A DNA stretch of 7,236 nt, taken from the NCBI GenBank assembly GCA_903922535.1, contig CAIXUF010001147.1, forward strand, positions 1 through 7,236, written 5' to 3'. A model generated the notes under the pieces. It was not told where the DNA came from. It saw only the letters and a program-made list of their open reading frames with translations, and searched no databases. Shown piece by piece: positions 1 through 6,594 of the stretch. Position 1 is the stretch's first letter. Every line of letters starts with the position of its first letter. Origin of the DNA: Candidatus Hydrogenedentota bacterium (lineage in GTDB: Bacteria; Hydrogenedentota; Hydrogenedentia; Hydrogenedentiales; CAITNO01). Both the position numbers and the translations under genes were made by a program.

Positions 1-1
1 C

Positions 2-1369
2 GCGCTGGACTGGGTCGATGTCGTCTCCGCGCTCAGCGCGGACCCCGCCAAGGCCGCGCAGATCGCGCAGTCGCTGTCGCCCTGGCAGCGCAATTCAGTG
101 CAGGAGATGACCGCCGTGAAGGAGAAGGTCGCGGGCTTTGTGCAGCAGGGCCGGCTGGGCATCTTCACCAACGGCTACTGGGGCCACCCCGCGATGAAAC
201 TGCCGCCCGAGGTGAACCTGCTCGCCGTGGCCCATTATCTGCAGGCGCTGGAGTATCAGCGCAAGGCCCTGCAGATCGTCGCCATCCTCGGCGGCAAGAC
301 GCCCAACATCCAGAACCTTGCCGTGGGCGGCGTGGCCAACGCCATCAACATGGACAACCCCGCCACGCTGAACATGGAAAAGCTCTACATGGTCAAGAGC
401 CTGTTCGACGAGGTCATCCCCTTCGTGCAGCAGGTCTACTTCACCGACGTGTGCGCCATCGGCGCGATGTACGCCGACTGGTTCGGCTACGGCGCGGGCG
501 TCAGCGACTACATGGCCGTGCCCGATCTGCCGCTGGACGGCAAGGGCCTGGGTTTTGATCTGCCCGGTGGCACGATCAACGCCGCGGCCCCGAATTCCTT
601 CAAGGCAATCACCGCCTTTGGCGATCCCTATTTCCGGGACGGTGTGGCCGAGTCGAGCGCCCACGCCTACTACGCCGACAGCGGCGCGCCGCTCCATCCG
701 TGGAGCGGCCAGACCGTGCCCCAGTACGAGCCATGGGACCCGGCGAAAAAGTACAGTTGGTCCAAGGCCCCGCGTTTCGAGGGCCGTGTCGTGGAGGTGG
801 GCCCGCTGGCCCAGGTGCTCATAGCCAACGCCGCCGGAAACGCGGTGTTCAAGAAGTGGACCACCCAGTTGCTGGACACGGCGGGCAAGGTCGCCGGGAC
901 AACGCTGTCCCCCGCAATTCTCCGCTCCACGCTGGGCCGCCATGCGGCCCGCGCCATCCGCTGTGCCGCGCTCGCAGACCACGCAGACAAGCACTGGAAC
1001 CTGCTGGTGGAAAACATCGGCAAGGGCGACGCGGCCATCTTCAACCCGCCCACCTTCCCCAAGGGCGAGATCAAGGGTTTTGGATTCCACGAGGCCCCCC
1101 GCGGCACGCTGTCGCACTGGGTCGTGATCACCGACGGCAAGCTCACCAACTATCAGGCGGTCGTGCCCTCGACATGGAACATGGGTCCGCGCGACGAGAA
1201 GGGCAACCCCGGCCCGCTCGAAGCCGCGCTGGTGGGCAATCCCGTCGCCGACCCCGAAAAGCCGCTCGAGGCGCTGCGCACCGTCCACTCCTACGACCCG
1301 TGCCTTGCCTGCGCCATTCACACCGTCGACATGACCGGAAAAGAAATCGCGCGCGTCAAGGCGCTGTGA
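2..1369 (+). CDS. [NiFe]-hydrogenase large subunit, group 1 (HyaB/HupL type), 5'-partial
   Basis: This is the catalytic subunit of a group 1 [NiFe] hydrogenase. The family carries the Ni-Fe(CN)2CO centre, works with an Fe-S small subunit and usually oxidises H2 at the membrane. The reading frame is open from the window edge, so the GTG at 98 is internal and the gene begins upstream. About 455 C-terminal residues are present; the N-terminal RxCGxC nickel motif is not in the window. Family blocks visible in order are DVVSALSADP, GIFTNGYWGHP..KLPPE, EVGPLAQVLI, STLGRHAARA, EAPRGTLSHW and VPSTWNMGPRD. The C-terminal DPCLACAIH (1295-1321) supplies the second cysteine pair. The 15 residues after its histidine (1322-1366) match the tail that a HyaD-type maturation protease removes. 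No hydrogenase accessory gene follows; the next gene is convergent. The product class is near certain; the exact subgroup and symbol (hyaB, hupL or hydB) are not resolved. Confidence 0.96.
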   Translation, partial: ALDWVDVVSALSADPAKAAQIAQSLSPWQRNSVQEMTAVKEKVAGFVQQGRLGIFTNGYWGHPAMKLPPEVNLLAVAHYLQALEYQRKALQIVAILGGKTPNIQNLAVGGVANAINMDNPATLNMEKLYMVKSLFDEVIPFVQQVYFTDVCAIGAMYADWFGYGAGVSDYMAVPDLPLDGKGLGFDLPGGTINAAAPNSFKAITAFGDPYFRDGVAESSAHAYYADSGAPLHPWSGQTVPQYEPWDPAKKYSWSKAPRFEGRVVEVGPLAQVLIANAAGNAVFKKWTTQLLDTAGKVAGTTLSPAILRSTLGRHAARAIRCAALADHADKHWNLLVENIGKGDAAIFNPPTFPKGEIKGFGFHEAPRGTLSHWVVITDGKLTNYQAVVPSTWNMGPRDEKGNPGPLEAALVGNPVADPEKPLEALRTVHSYDPCLACAIHTVDMTGKEIARVKAL

Positions 1370-1374
1370 GCGGG

Positions 1375-1872
1375 CTATTCCGTGTATTTGCGAATGTGCG
1401 TTGCTATCGCCTTTGCCTTGACGATACACAGCAGGGCAACGGCCAGCATGAACGCGTGGGCAAGCAGATTCGTATAGCCATGATATCCTGACGCGCTTTC
1501 CGGCCTCACAACGAAAAAGAAAAGGTCGGAGGCCACTTTGGACAGCACTTCGGGGATGTAGTACAGGCCGACAAGAGCCACCCCCATTTCCAACGAGGCG
1601 GAGATACTGGGTTCTGCCCCCGCTTCCTCCTCCGCCGGCCACAAAAGGCCGGCCACGGCGCGCGACTTGAACAGCAGCGCACCGGCAAGGACAAGGTACA
1701 GCAGTATCGTGAGAACAATAGAAAGATCGGGCAGAATCCGGCTTGCGAGATGCTCGCCCTGCCACGAATAGTCAAACATCATGAACACCTGCGAAAGCAT
1801 TACCACCCCGCTGGACAGGCATCCCAGGCCGATGAACTTGATTGCCAGATCGCGCAACTGCCGAATGTTCAT
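1375..1872 (-). CDS. Hypothetical four-helix integral membrane protein
   Basis: I do not recognise this 165-residue protein. It shows about four hydrophobic segments, near residues 12-33, 46-68, 95-120 and 133-151. A charged loop (residues 79-88, rich in Glu) separates helices 2 and 3, and a basic C-terminus follows helix 4. The start ATG (1870-1872) has a good GGGGAG Shine-Dalgarno about 6 nt upstream on the minus strand, and a candidate promoter lies a further ~75 nt away. The gene is convergent with the hydrogenase, with only 5 bp between the two stop codons, so there is no room for a separate terminator. There are no cysteine or histidine pairs suggesting a cytochrome b, so a hydrogenase membrane anchor is unlikely. 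Existence of the gene is well supported by start signal, hydrophobic pattern and lack of overlap; function is unknown. Confidence 0.75.
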   Translation of the reverse strand: MNIRQLRDLAIKFIGLGCLSSGVVMLSQVFMMFDYSWQGEHLASRILPDLSIVLTILLYLVLAGALLFKSRAVAGLLWPAEEEAGAEPSISASLEMGVALVGLYYIPEVLSKVASDLFFFVVRPESASGYHGYTNLLAHAFMLAVALLCIVKAKAIATHIRKYTE

Positions 1873-1952
1873 AACCGTCTCCCCACCCGGTGGTTCCGGG
1901 TTTCGTTCGCACCCTTGACAGCCGCCGGACGCCCCGGCATCTCACGGCGGTT

Positions 1953-1981
1953 ATGTTACACTCAGAATCCAGCCGCTTCAA
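1953..1981 (-). promoter_or_regulatory. Candidate sigma70-type promoter for the membrane protein gene
   Basis: Read on the minus strand, TTGAAG (1976-1981, 4/6 to the -35 consensus) is followed after 17 nt by TAACAT (1953-1958, 4/6 to the -10 consensus). It would give a leader of roughly 75 nt before the ATG at 1872. In that leader CCCGG-AACCA-CCGGG can form a small hairpin just before the ribosome binding site. Both hexamers are imperfect, and sigma-factor preferences of this organism are unknown. Confidence 0.35.
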
Positions 1982-2001
1982 CAGGACCCCGCGCCGGTTC
2001 T

Positions 2002-2119
2002 CCTTTTTTGACTGCGATGGCCATGCCGCCGCTTTTCTTCGGCGGGGCCATGCTCCGGCGTGCCGAAACATCGCTTCCGTCATCCAACGCGGCGGCATGG
2101 CCACCGCAGTCAAAAAAGG
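2002..2119. repeat. 118-bp element bounded by 31-bp inverted repeats
   Basis: The left arm (2002-2032) and right arm (2089-2119) are reverse complements over 31 bp with a single mismatch (A2017 opposite C2104). Each arm has at its outer end a run of six T (or A) followed by GACTGC, and at its inner end GGCCATGCCGCCGC. In a minus-strand transcript the one mismatch becomes a G-U pair, so that RNA could fold into an uninterrupted 31-bp stem. The 56-bp centre contains a further stem (ATGGCC..GCCGCCG against CGGCGGGGCCAT, sharing part of the left arm). No open frame inside looks like a protein. The element sits between two divergent genes. A non-autonomous MITE/REP-like element is the most likely reading; a bidirectional terminator is less likely, because the genes on both sides point away from it. 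Confidence 0.8.
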
Positions 2120-2133
2120 CGCCGCCTCGGGGG

Positions 2134-2163
2134 TTGACTGCCGCGTTCTTCTGTGGCGACAAT
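2134..2163 (+). promoter_or_regulatory. Candidate promoter for the GH127 gene
   Basis: TTGACT (2134-2139, 5/6 to the -35 consensus) is followed after 18 nt by GACAAT (2158-2163, 4/6 to the -10 consensus). Transcription would start near 2170, leaving a short leader with GGAG (2173-2176) before the ATG at 2186. This placement argues against the upstream in-frame GTG at 2153 as the start. The TTGACTGC at 2134-2141 also occurs in the left arm of the inverted repeat (2008-2015), so this -35 may derive from or resemble the repeat. Confidence 0.4.
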
Positions 2164-2185
2164 TGCACCACTGGAGATGCATGCC

Positions 2186-4309
2186 ATGTTTGCTGCCATA
2201 TTGATTCTACTTTCCACCACCCAGGCCGCGCCGGACACCGCCGGCAAAGTGGTGCTCCAACCTTTCGAGTTCGGCGAGGTGTCGCTGGGTGACGGCATGC
2301 TGCGCCGCGAGCAGGATGAGATTCGCGACTACTACCTGCGCGTGCCCAATGACGACCTGCTCAAGGGCTTCCGCACACGGGCCGGCAGGGACGCGCCAGG
2401 CACCGATCCCGGCGGCTGGTATTCGAAGGACATCTTCTGCGTGTTCGGACAGATCGTGTCGGGTTTGGCGCGGTTGGCCGCGGCCACGGATGATCCGGCC
2501 TGCAGGGACAAGGTGAACGCGCTGGTGGACGGCTGGGCCGAGTGCGTCGAGCAGGATGGCTACTTCTTTCTGTCACGCACGCCCAATTCGCCGCATTACG
2601 TCTATGACAAGATTGTGGGCGGTCTGACGGATGTCTATCTGTACTGCGGTCATGCCGACGCGCCGGAGCATCTGGCGCGAATCACCGACTGGGCGGAGAA
2701 GAACCTCGACCGCAGCCATCCCTACGACGCCAACGGCGGCTATGACACCACCGAGTGGTACACGCTCAGCGAGAACCTGTACCGAGCATGCCTCGCCATG
2801 GGCGACCGGCGCTACCGGGACTTTGCGGAAGTGTGGGAGTTCACCAATTACTGGGATATCTACGCGCGGGGCGATGACATTTTCGGCCCGCACTGGAACG
2901 GGAAGCCCGTCAATGCCTATCACGCCTACAGCCATGTCAACACGCTGGGCGGCGCGGGAATGGCGTACCTGGTGAAAGGCGAGGACCGCTATCTGCGGAC
3001 CATCGTGAACGCCCACGGCTACCTGACGGCCAACCAGTGCTATGCCACGGGGGGCTACGGCCCGAACGAGCAGCTTCTGCCGGCGGACCGGCTGCTCGCG
3101 GCGCTGCCCGAGACGCACAACACCTTCGAGACGCAGTGCGGCACCTGGGCCGTGTTCAAACTCTGCAAGTACCTGCTCCAGTTCACCGGCGATGCGCGCT
3201 ATGGCGACTGGATGGAACGGCTGGCCCTCAACGGCATCGGCGCAAGCATCCCCATGACCACCGACGGCCGCGTGTTCTACTACTCCGATTACAACCCGCA
3301 CGGCGGAAGCAAGCAGAACCATCCCGATGGCTGGACCTGCTGCACCGGCACCCGGCACATCGCCGCGGCGGAATTCCACCGCTTGGCCTTCTTTCATGAT
3401 CAGGAATCGCTTTGCGTGAACCTGTACCTGCCGTCGGCAGTCCGGTGGCAGCGGGAGGCCGGAACCGTAACGGTGACCCAGGAAACACGTTTTCCCGAGG
3501 ACAAGAACACTACGCTGACGCTGTCCATGGACAAGCCCCAGCGCTTCGCGCTGAAACTGCGCGCGCCCGAATGGCTGTCCTCTCCGATGATTGTCTCAGT
3601 CAACGGCGCACGCGTGGACGCCGTGCCCGAAGCAAAGCACTGGGTGGTGATGGACCGCGAATGGAAGGACGGGGATCGGGTCGAGGTCCGGCTGTCGATG
3701 TACTTCCATTACGCATCCCTGCGCAGGGAGGCCGTCTGGCCTTTCGCCCTGTGTTTTGGCCCCGTGGTCCTGGCGTTTCGCGACATTTCCCGCGCCAACA
3801 TGCAGGCGCTCGCCGTCGGTGAACCCGGTGCGTTGCTGGAGCGCGTTCCCGGCGAAACGCTTGCCTGGCGCATGAAGAATGCCCCCCATGTGACGGCGCG
3901 GCCGTTCCACAGTTACCGGGAGGGCGAATCGTACACACTCTATCTTGACCCCACCCTGCCGCACCGCGTGGCCTGCACGGACATGAAGTTCACGGGCGCA
4001 TGGAGCGAAAACGGGACCTTCAAGTTTACCCGCGAAATGGGCGCCGCAGCCGAGGTGGAATTTGAAGGGATCGCCGTTCGACTCATCGCCCAGCGTTTTG
4101 ACGATGCCGGACGGGCTGAACTTCGCCTGGACGGGGAGGTGGTGGACACGCTGGACCTGTATGGTCCCGGACGCGGACTGTCCTATGAATGGCGTCGGGA
4201 CGACCTTGCGCCGGGCAGTCATACCCTGCGCATTGTGGTGACCGGCGAGAAGTCCGCAGAGTCGAAAGATCACTTCGTGAATATCATCGGTCTCGACGTC
4301 ACCCAATAG
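2186..4309 (+). CDS. Secreted GH127/DUF1680-type glycoside hydrolase (beta-L-arabinofuranosidase family) with C-terminal beta-sandwich module
   Basis: This is a 707-residue enzyme of the GH127-like (alpha/alpha)6-barrel clan, whose characterised members include retaining beta-L-arabinofuranosidases using a Zn-bound cysteine nucleophile. ATG 2186 is chosen because GGAG lies 9 nt upstream; in-frame ATG 2177 and GTG 2153 are alternatives. Residues 1-15 (MFAAILILLSTTQAA) form a signal-peptide-like segment, so the protein is probably exported. Family landmarks, numbered from this start, are: the acid/base-like Glu295 (GPNEQLL), Glu315 and Cys318 (FETQC), a KLCKYLLQFTGDARY helix, LALNGIGAS, and the vicinal Cys385-Cys386 (GWTCCTGT), matching the Zn/nucleophile cysteines. 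A beta-rich middle region follows. Residues ~590-707 resemble a galactose-binding-like beta-sandwich (VRLIAQRFDDAGRAELRLDG, LAPGSHTLRIVVTG). The usual ETC spacing is ETQC here. Family assignment is strong; the sugar substrate is not known. Confidence 0.9.
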   Translation: MFAAILILLSTTQAAPDTAGKVVLQPFEFGEVSLGDGMLRREQDEIRDYYLRVPNDDLLKGFRTRAGRDAPGTDPGGWYSKDIFCVFGQIVSGLARLAAATDDPACRDKVNALVDGWAECVEQDGYFFLSRTPNSPHYVYDKIVGGLTDVYLYCGHADAPEHLARITDWAEKNLDRSHPYDANGGYDTTEWYTLSENLYRACLAMGDRRYRDFAEVWEFTNYWDIYARGDDIFGPHWNGKPVNAYHAYSHVNTLGGAGMAYLVKGEDRYLRTIVNAHGYLTANQCYATGGYGPNEQLLPADRLLAALPETHNTFETQCGTWAVFKLCKYLLQFTGDARYGDWMERLALNGIGASIPMTTDGRVFYYSDYNPHGGSKQNHPDGWTCCTGTRHIAAAEFHRLAFFHDQESLCVNLYLPSAVRWQREAGTVTVTQETRFPEDKNTTLTLSMDKPQRFALKLRAPEWLSSPMIVSVNGARVDAVPEAKHWVVMDREWKDGDRVEVRLSMYFHYASLRREAVWPFALCFGPVVLAFRDISRANMQALAVGEPGALLERVPGETLAWRMKNAPHVTARPFHSYREGESYTLYLDPTLPHRVACTDMKFTGAWSENGTFKFTREMGAAAEVEFEGIAVRLIAQRFDDAGRAELRLDGEVVDTLDLYGPGRGLSYEWRRDDLAPGSHTLRIVVTGEKSAESKDHFVNIIGLDVTQ

Positions 4310-4365
4310 GGTTTTGCGTTCGTGAAACACCATATATTGTAATCCCTCTTCGACAGGTTATTAAG

Positions 4366-4404
4366 AAGTTATCCACCGCTGTCCACGGGACTTGGGTGGA
4401 ACTT
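4366..4404 (+). terminator. Terminator-like hairpin after the GH127 gene
   Basis: The pairing is AAGTT (4366-4370) with AACTT (4400-4404), CCACC (4373-4377) with GGTGG (4395-4399), and GTCC (4381-4384) with GGAC (4388-4391), closing a 3-nt loop. The helix has a 2-nt bulge and a 3x3 internal loop. It lies 57 nt after the GH127 stop and runs into a short T tract (TTTT, 4403-4406), so it could act as a weak intrinsic terminator. The left arm also contains the first DnaA-box-like sequence, so the symmetry may serve another purpose. Confidence 0.4.
4369..4377 (+). promoter_or_regulatory. DnaA-box-like 9-mer TTATCCACC
   Basis: It matches the strong DnaA box TTATCCACA at 8 of 9 positions. It is 188 bp upstream of a tandem pair of similar boxes and in the same orientation. 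It overlaps the left arm of a hairpin, so it may be coincidental. Confidence 0.45.
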
Positions 4405-4556
4405 TTCGAGAATTTCCCCCGACACGAAGTTCTCAAAAACAGGCACCTAACAACAGTCATGTCAATAGGTTAAAGCGATTGCCCCATGGGATGAAGAATC
4501 GGAACGTTGTTTCTAGTTAAGTTCAATTCCCAATATTTACAGGGGTTTTCCCAAAG

Positions 4557-4599
4557 TTATACACCGCCCCGCCACAGTTATCCACACCGGTCAACCACA
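4557..4599 (+). promoter_or_regulatory. Tandem DnaA-box cluster
   Basis: TTATACACC (4557-4565) is 8/9 to the E. coli R2-type box TTATACACA. TTATCCACA (4578-4586) is a perfect R1/R4-type DnaA box. Their starts are 21 bp apart, two helical turns, in the same orientation, which would place bound proteins on one face of the DNA. A weaker 7/9 match TCAACCACA follows at 4591-4599. AT-rich sequence (about 4500-4556) lies immediately to the left, as expected for an unwinding element. Possible roles are the chromosomal origin, a DnaA-titration site, or DnaA control of the downstream gene pair. No dnaA, dnaN, gyrB or mnmG is present to support an origin. Confidence 0.5.
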
Positions 4600-4739
4600 A
4601 TATCTTGAGGTCGGCCCGGTTTGGGTGGAAGACGCGGGAACTTCGGTTCCGGGAATCGGGTTGCATTGCTCGAAATCCGTGGGGTACCCTGTCCCTTGGA
4701 AGGGTGTGGAAATGCGTTGTCTTTACCAAAGAAGAGATG

Positions 4740-5438
4740 ATGAAAGCGCCTGACTGGAAAGCATCCATTGGGAAGATAAAGGTTCCGGGCAGTGCCCGTG
4801 TTTGGGCCTTGGCGGGGGTATGTCTGGTGCTGCTGGTGACGGCGGCGGTGATGGTGCGCGCTTTCAGTTTCGGGACGACCGCACAAAAGGGGAATGTGCC
4901 CGCGCCGGGCACCATGCGGCTGGTGCTGGTGGAGCGGGTTGAAGACAAGGCAAAAAAGGAAACCGGGCAGAATCTGTTGCCCGGCGGGGATTTTCGCACC
5001 TGGTGGGCTGGCGCTCCGGCACCGCAGGGGGTGATGCCGCCCGATCCCGGCGCATCGAAACTGGAACGGGCCGACGGCCTTGCCCAAATATGGCAGCGGC
5101 CGGAAGCGCCCGACACGATCATGGCCCGGATGCGGCTGGATGCGGGCAAACTGACCGCAGGAACCTATGAACTGGAGACGCTGGCCTCCGGCGTCACCGG
5201 AGGCGCGGTGGCGCTCGGCGTTTGGGGCCAGTCAGGAAGCGGCGCTTTGGCGCCCATAAACGATGATTTTATCACCATTTTGCCTGGCGGGGGACAGGCA
5301 AAACGCTATGCGCGCAGGTTCACCCTCGACCAGGCCGGCGGTGTCGTGGTCAGTCCGCATGCGATTTTCGGCATGCTGCCCGACAGCAAAATCGTGTGGC
5401 ACACGCTGCGCCTTACACGGGTGGGGGGCAAGGGATGA
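4740..5438 (+). CDS. Single-pass membrane protein with exported beta-rich domain (hypothetical)
   Basis: I do not recognise a named family for this 232-residue protein. The chosen ATG (4740) is preceded by AAGAAG at a 5-nt spacing; the adjacent ATG at 4737 is equally possible in practice, and the frame is open back to TTG 4605. A basic N-terminus (KASIGKIKVPGSAR) precedes one hydrophobic helix at residues 21-39, so it should sit as an N-in membrane anchor with the rest outside. From residue 78 the sequence NLLPGGDF.TWWAG resembles the first strand of jelly-roll carbohydrate-binding modules, followed by beta-rich stretches (GTYELETLASG, KRYARRFTL, KIVWHTLRLTRV). That likeness is inference. Its TGA overlaps the ATG of the next gene (ATGA), pointing to translational coupling and a shared process with the SUMF-like protein. 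Confidence 0.8.
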   Translation: MKAPDWKASIGKIKVPGSARVWALAGVCLVLLVTAAVMVRAFSFGTTAQKGNVPAPGTMRLVLVERVEDKAKKETGQNLLPGGDFRTWWAGAPAPQGVMPPDPGASKLERADGLAQIWQRPEAPDTIMARMRLDAGKLTAGTYELETLASGVTGGAVALGVWGQSGSGALAPINDDFITILPGGGQAKRYARRFTLDQAGGVVVSPHAIFGMLPDSKIVWHTLRLTRVGGKG

Positions 5439-6370
5439 CACGCCCAACTCGTGTGATGATTCTCCTTGCCGCAGTTGTCTCGATCTCCGCCGAGTTTGCC
5501 GCGCCCAACGGCCAGACGCCGTCCATGCCCCCGACGGCGCAGTCCGTAACGCCGGGCATGCCCCCCGCGGCACAGTCCGCCACGCCAAACACGCCGCCCG
5601 CCGCCCCATCCGACAGGTCGGAGGCGTCGGACAAACCGGACAAGAACGCTCCTGAGGCGGGCACCGTCAAGGCGTTTCACGACATCGAGTTTGTGTGGGT
5701 GCCCGCGGGGACCTTTACTCCGGGCCTGGCGGACGCCGCCAAGAAGGTGGTCACCTTTATCGGGGGGCGTGAGGAATGGTTCGCCGACGAGGCGCCGCGC
5801 CCCGAAGAGCACATTTCCCGGGGCTTCTGGATGGGCAAGACCGAGATTACCCGACGCCAGTGGAGCCGGGTGATGGACAGCAAGCCGTGGGCGGATCACA
5901 ACGCCGACGACCAACTCGACGTCCCCGCCACGTGGATTGCCTGGAAAGACGCGGCCGCCTTTGCCAAGGCCCTGGCCGGGGAGGGCGAGCCGCCCTGCCG
6001 GCTGCCCACGGAAAATGAGTGGGAATATGCCTGTTGCGCCGGCGCGTCCACCCTGTTCCCCTTTGGTGATGATCCCGCCGTCTTGGAAGAATATGCCTGG
6101 TACCGGGGCAACGCCCCCGACGGCAAGCCGCGCCCCGTGGCGGGCAAGAAGCCCAATGCATGGGGGTTGTGCGACATGCTTGGCAACGCATGGGAATGGT
6201 GCGCCGACGCCTACGGCGGCGAGCCCGCCGGAGAGGGCGATGATTTGCGGGTCATCCGCGGCGGTTCAGCCAACCAGCCCGCCACCTTCACCCGTCCAAC
6301 CGTCCGGCTGGGTCGGCCCGCCAAGGAGGCCGGTGCCCGGATAGGTTTCCGCATCGTCCGGGAACCCTAG
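5435..6370 (+). CDS. Exported FGE/SUMF-type (formylglycine-generating enzyme fold) protein, probably non-catalytic
   Basis: This 311-residue protein starts at ATG 5435, overlapping the previous stop by three bases, with G-rich SD-like sequence just upstream. Residues 1-23 look like a signal peptide. Residues 28-60 are a Pro/Ala/Ser/Thr-rich linker of three 11-residue repeats. Residues ~80-309 form a complete SUMF1/FGE-like domain (PF03781 type): EFVWVPAGTF, FWMGKTEITRRQW, CRLPTENEWEYACCAG, NAWGLCDMLGNAWEWCADAY, VIRGGSANQ and the closing ARIGFRIVRE. True FGE converts a sulfatase cysteine to formylglycine using two cysteines in the segment after RGGS. Here that segment (278-305) has no cysteine, so oxidation chemistry is unlikely. 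Such divergent SUMF domains serve in other roles, including binding or structural ones. No sulfatase gene lies in the window. Confidence 0.88.
   Translation: MTRPTRVMILLAAVVSISAEFAAPNGQTPSMPPTAQSVTPGMPPAAQSATPNTPPAAPSDRSEASDKPDKNAPEAGTVKAFHDIEFVWVPAGTFTPGLADAAKKVVTFIGGREEWFADEAPRPEEHISRGFWMGKTEITRRQWSRVMDSKPWADHNADDQLDVPATWIAWKDAAAFAKALAGEGEPPCRLPTENEWEYACCAGASTLFPFGDDPAVLEEYAWYRGNAPDGKPRPVAGKKPNAWGLCDMLGNAWEWCADAYGGEPAGEGDDLRVIRGGSANQPATFTRPTVRLGRPAKEAGARIGFRIVREP
5516..5614 (+). repeat. Three 33-bp in-frame repeats coding an 11-residue Pro-rich unit
   Basis: The units 5516-5548, 5549-5581 and 5582-5614 encode TPSMPPTAQSV, TPGMPPAAQSA and TPNTPPAAPSD. They form a flexible linker between the signal peptide and the SUMF-like domain. 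The divergence between units suggests an old duplication. Confidence 0.8.
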
Positions 6371-6567
6371 GCCGCATTTCCCGCCTCCGCGAACAGCCTT
6401 CCGGTTCATCCCCCGCCATTTCCGCAGCTCTCGAATTCTTCACGAGGGCTGCCTGTATCCATGCTGCATCTTCCACGCGGCGGTCAGGCAATTCCGCGAA
6501 ACTTCATGGCTGATCGCGACCGATGATGCTCGCTCCAGGATAAACCCGTGGGGCATACTTGTCCAAA

Positions 6568-6573
6568 TATCAT
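6568..6573 (+). promoter_or_regulatory. Possible -10 element upstream of vsr-like gene
   Basis: TATCAT matches the -10 consensus at 5/6 and lies 21 nt before the ATG at 6595. No acceptable -35 is seen at 16-18 nt spacing, so this is a weak call. The rest of the 224-bp gap 6371-6594 holds no gene or strong structure that I can support. Confidence 0.22.
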
Positions 6574-6594
6574 TGAGGCCAGCGGGAAAGACTT

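Larger units (their letters stand above)
4310..4739. other. 430-bp lower-GC intergenic region with no gene seen
   Basis: This gap has visibly more A+T than its flanks, especially 4330-4370 and 4500-4560. It holds a terminator-like hairpin near its left end and several DnaA-box-like 9-mers. I see no convincing protein, tRNA or other RNA gene. The frame of the downstream gene stays open back to TTG 4605, but that stretch has no ribosome binding site and an unremarkable composition. No confident promoter for the downstream gene was found. Confidence 0.7.

Noticed and set aside
700..1491. 263-codon plus-strand frame overlapping the hydrogenase in another phase
   Set aside because: Arg/Pro/Gly-rich translation without any family feature; the hydrogenase frame carries the conserved motifs.
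95..1765. 556-codon open frame on the minus strand, antisense to the hydrogenase
   Set aside because: It mirrors a strongly conserved hydrogenase gene, has low-complexity His/Gly/Val/Arg-rich composition and no recognisable domain. Long antisense frames are common in GC-rich coding DNA.
1915..1920. Perfect TTGACA as a plus-strand -35 box
   Set aside because: No acceptable -10 sequence lies 16-18 bp downstream, so it was not called as a promoter.
2153..2185. Upstream GTG start for the GH127 gene
   Set aside because: It would lie within the candidate promoter, has no ribosome binding site and lengthens the region before the signal peptide; ATG 2186 has GGAG at a good distance.
2573..3397. 274-codon minus-strand frame opposite the GH127 gene
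   Set aside because: It is antisense to catalytic motifs of a clear enzyme and has no ribosome binding signal or family features.
3596..4333. 245-codon minus-strand frame opposite the 3' part of the GH127 gene
   Set aside because: Composition is that of a shadow frame and it has no domain; the plus-strand gene explains the sequence.
4605..4739. Upstream TTG start adding 45 residues to the membrane-anchored protein
   Set aside because: No ribosome binding site and a composition unlike the rest of the protein; starting at 4740 gives a normal N-terminal membrane anchor.
5306..5914. 202-codon minus-strand frame across the 4740/5435 gene junction
   Set aside because: It is Arg/Gly-rich shadow sequence spanning two well-supported plus-strand genes.
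6371..6594. Open plus-strand frame running into vsr, considered as a gene remnant
   Set aside because: No start signal, no recognisable motif, and the length is not remarkable in GC-rich DNA.
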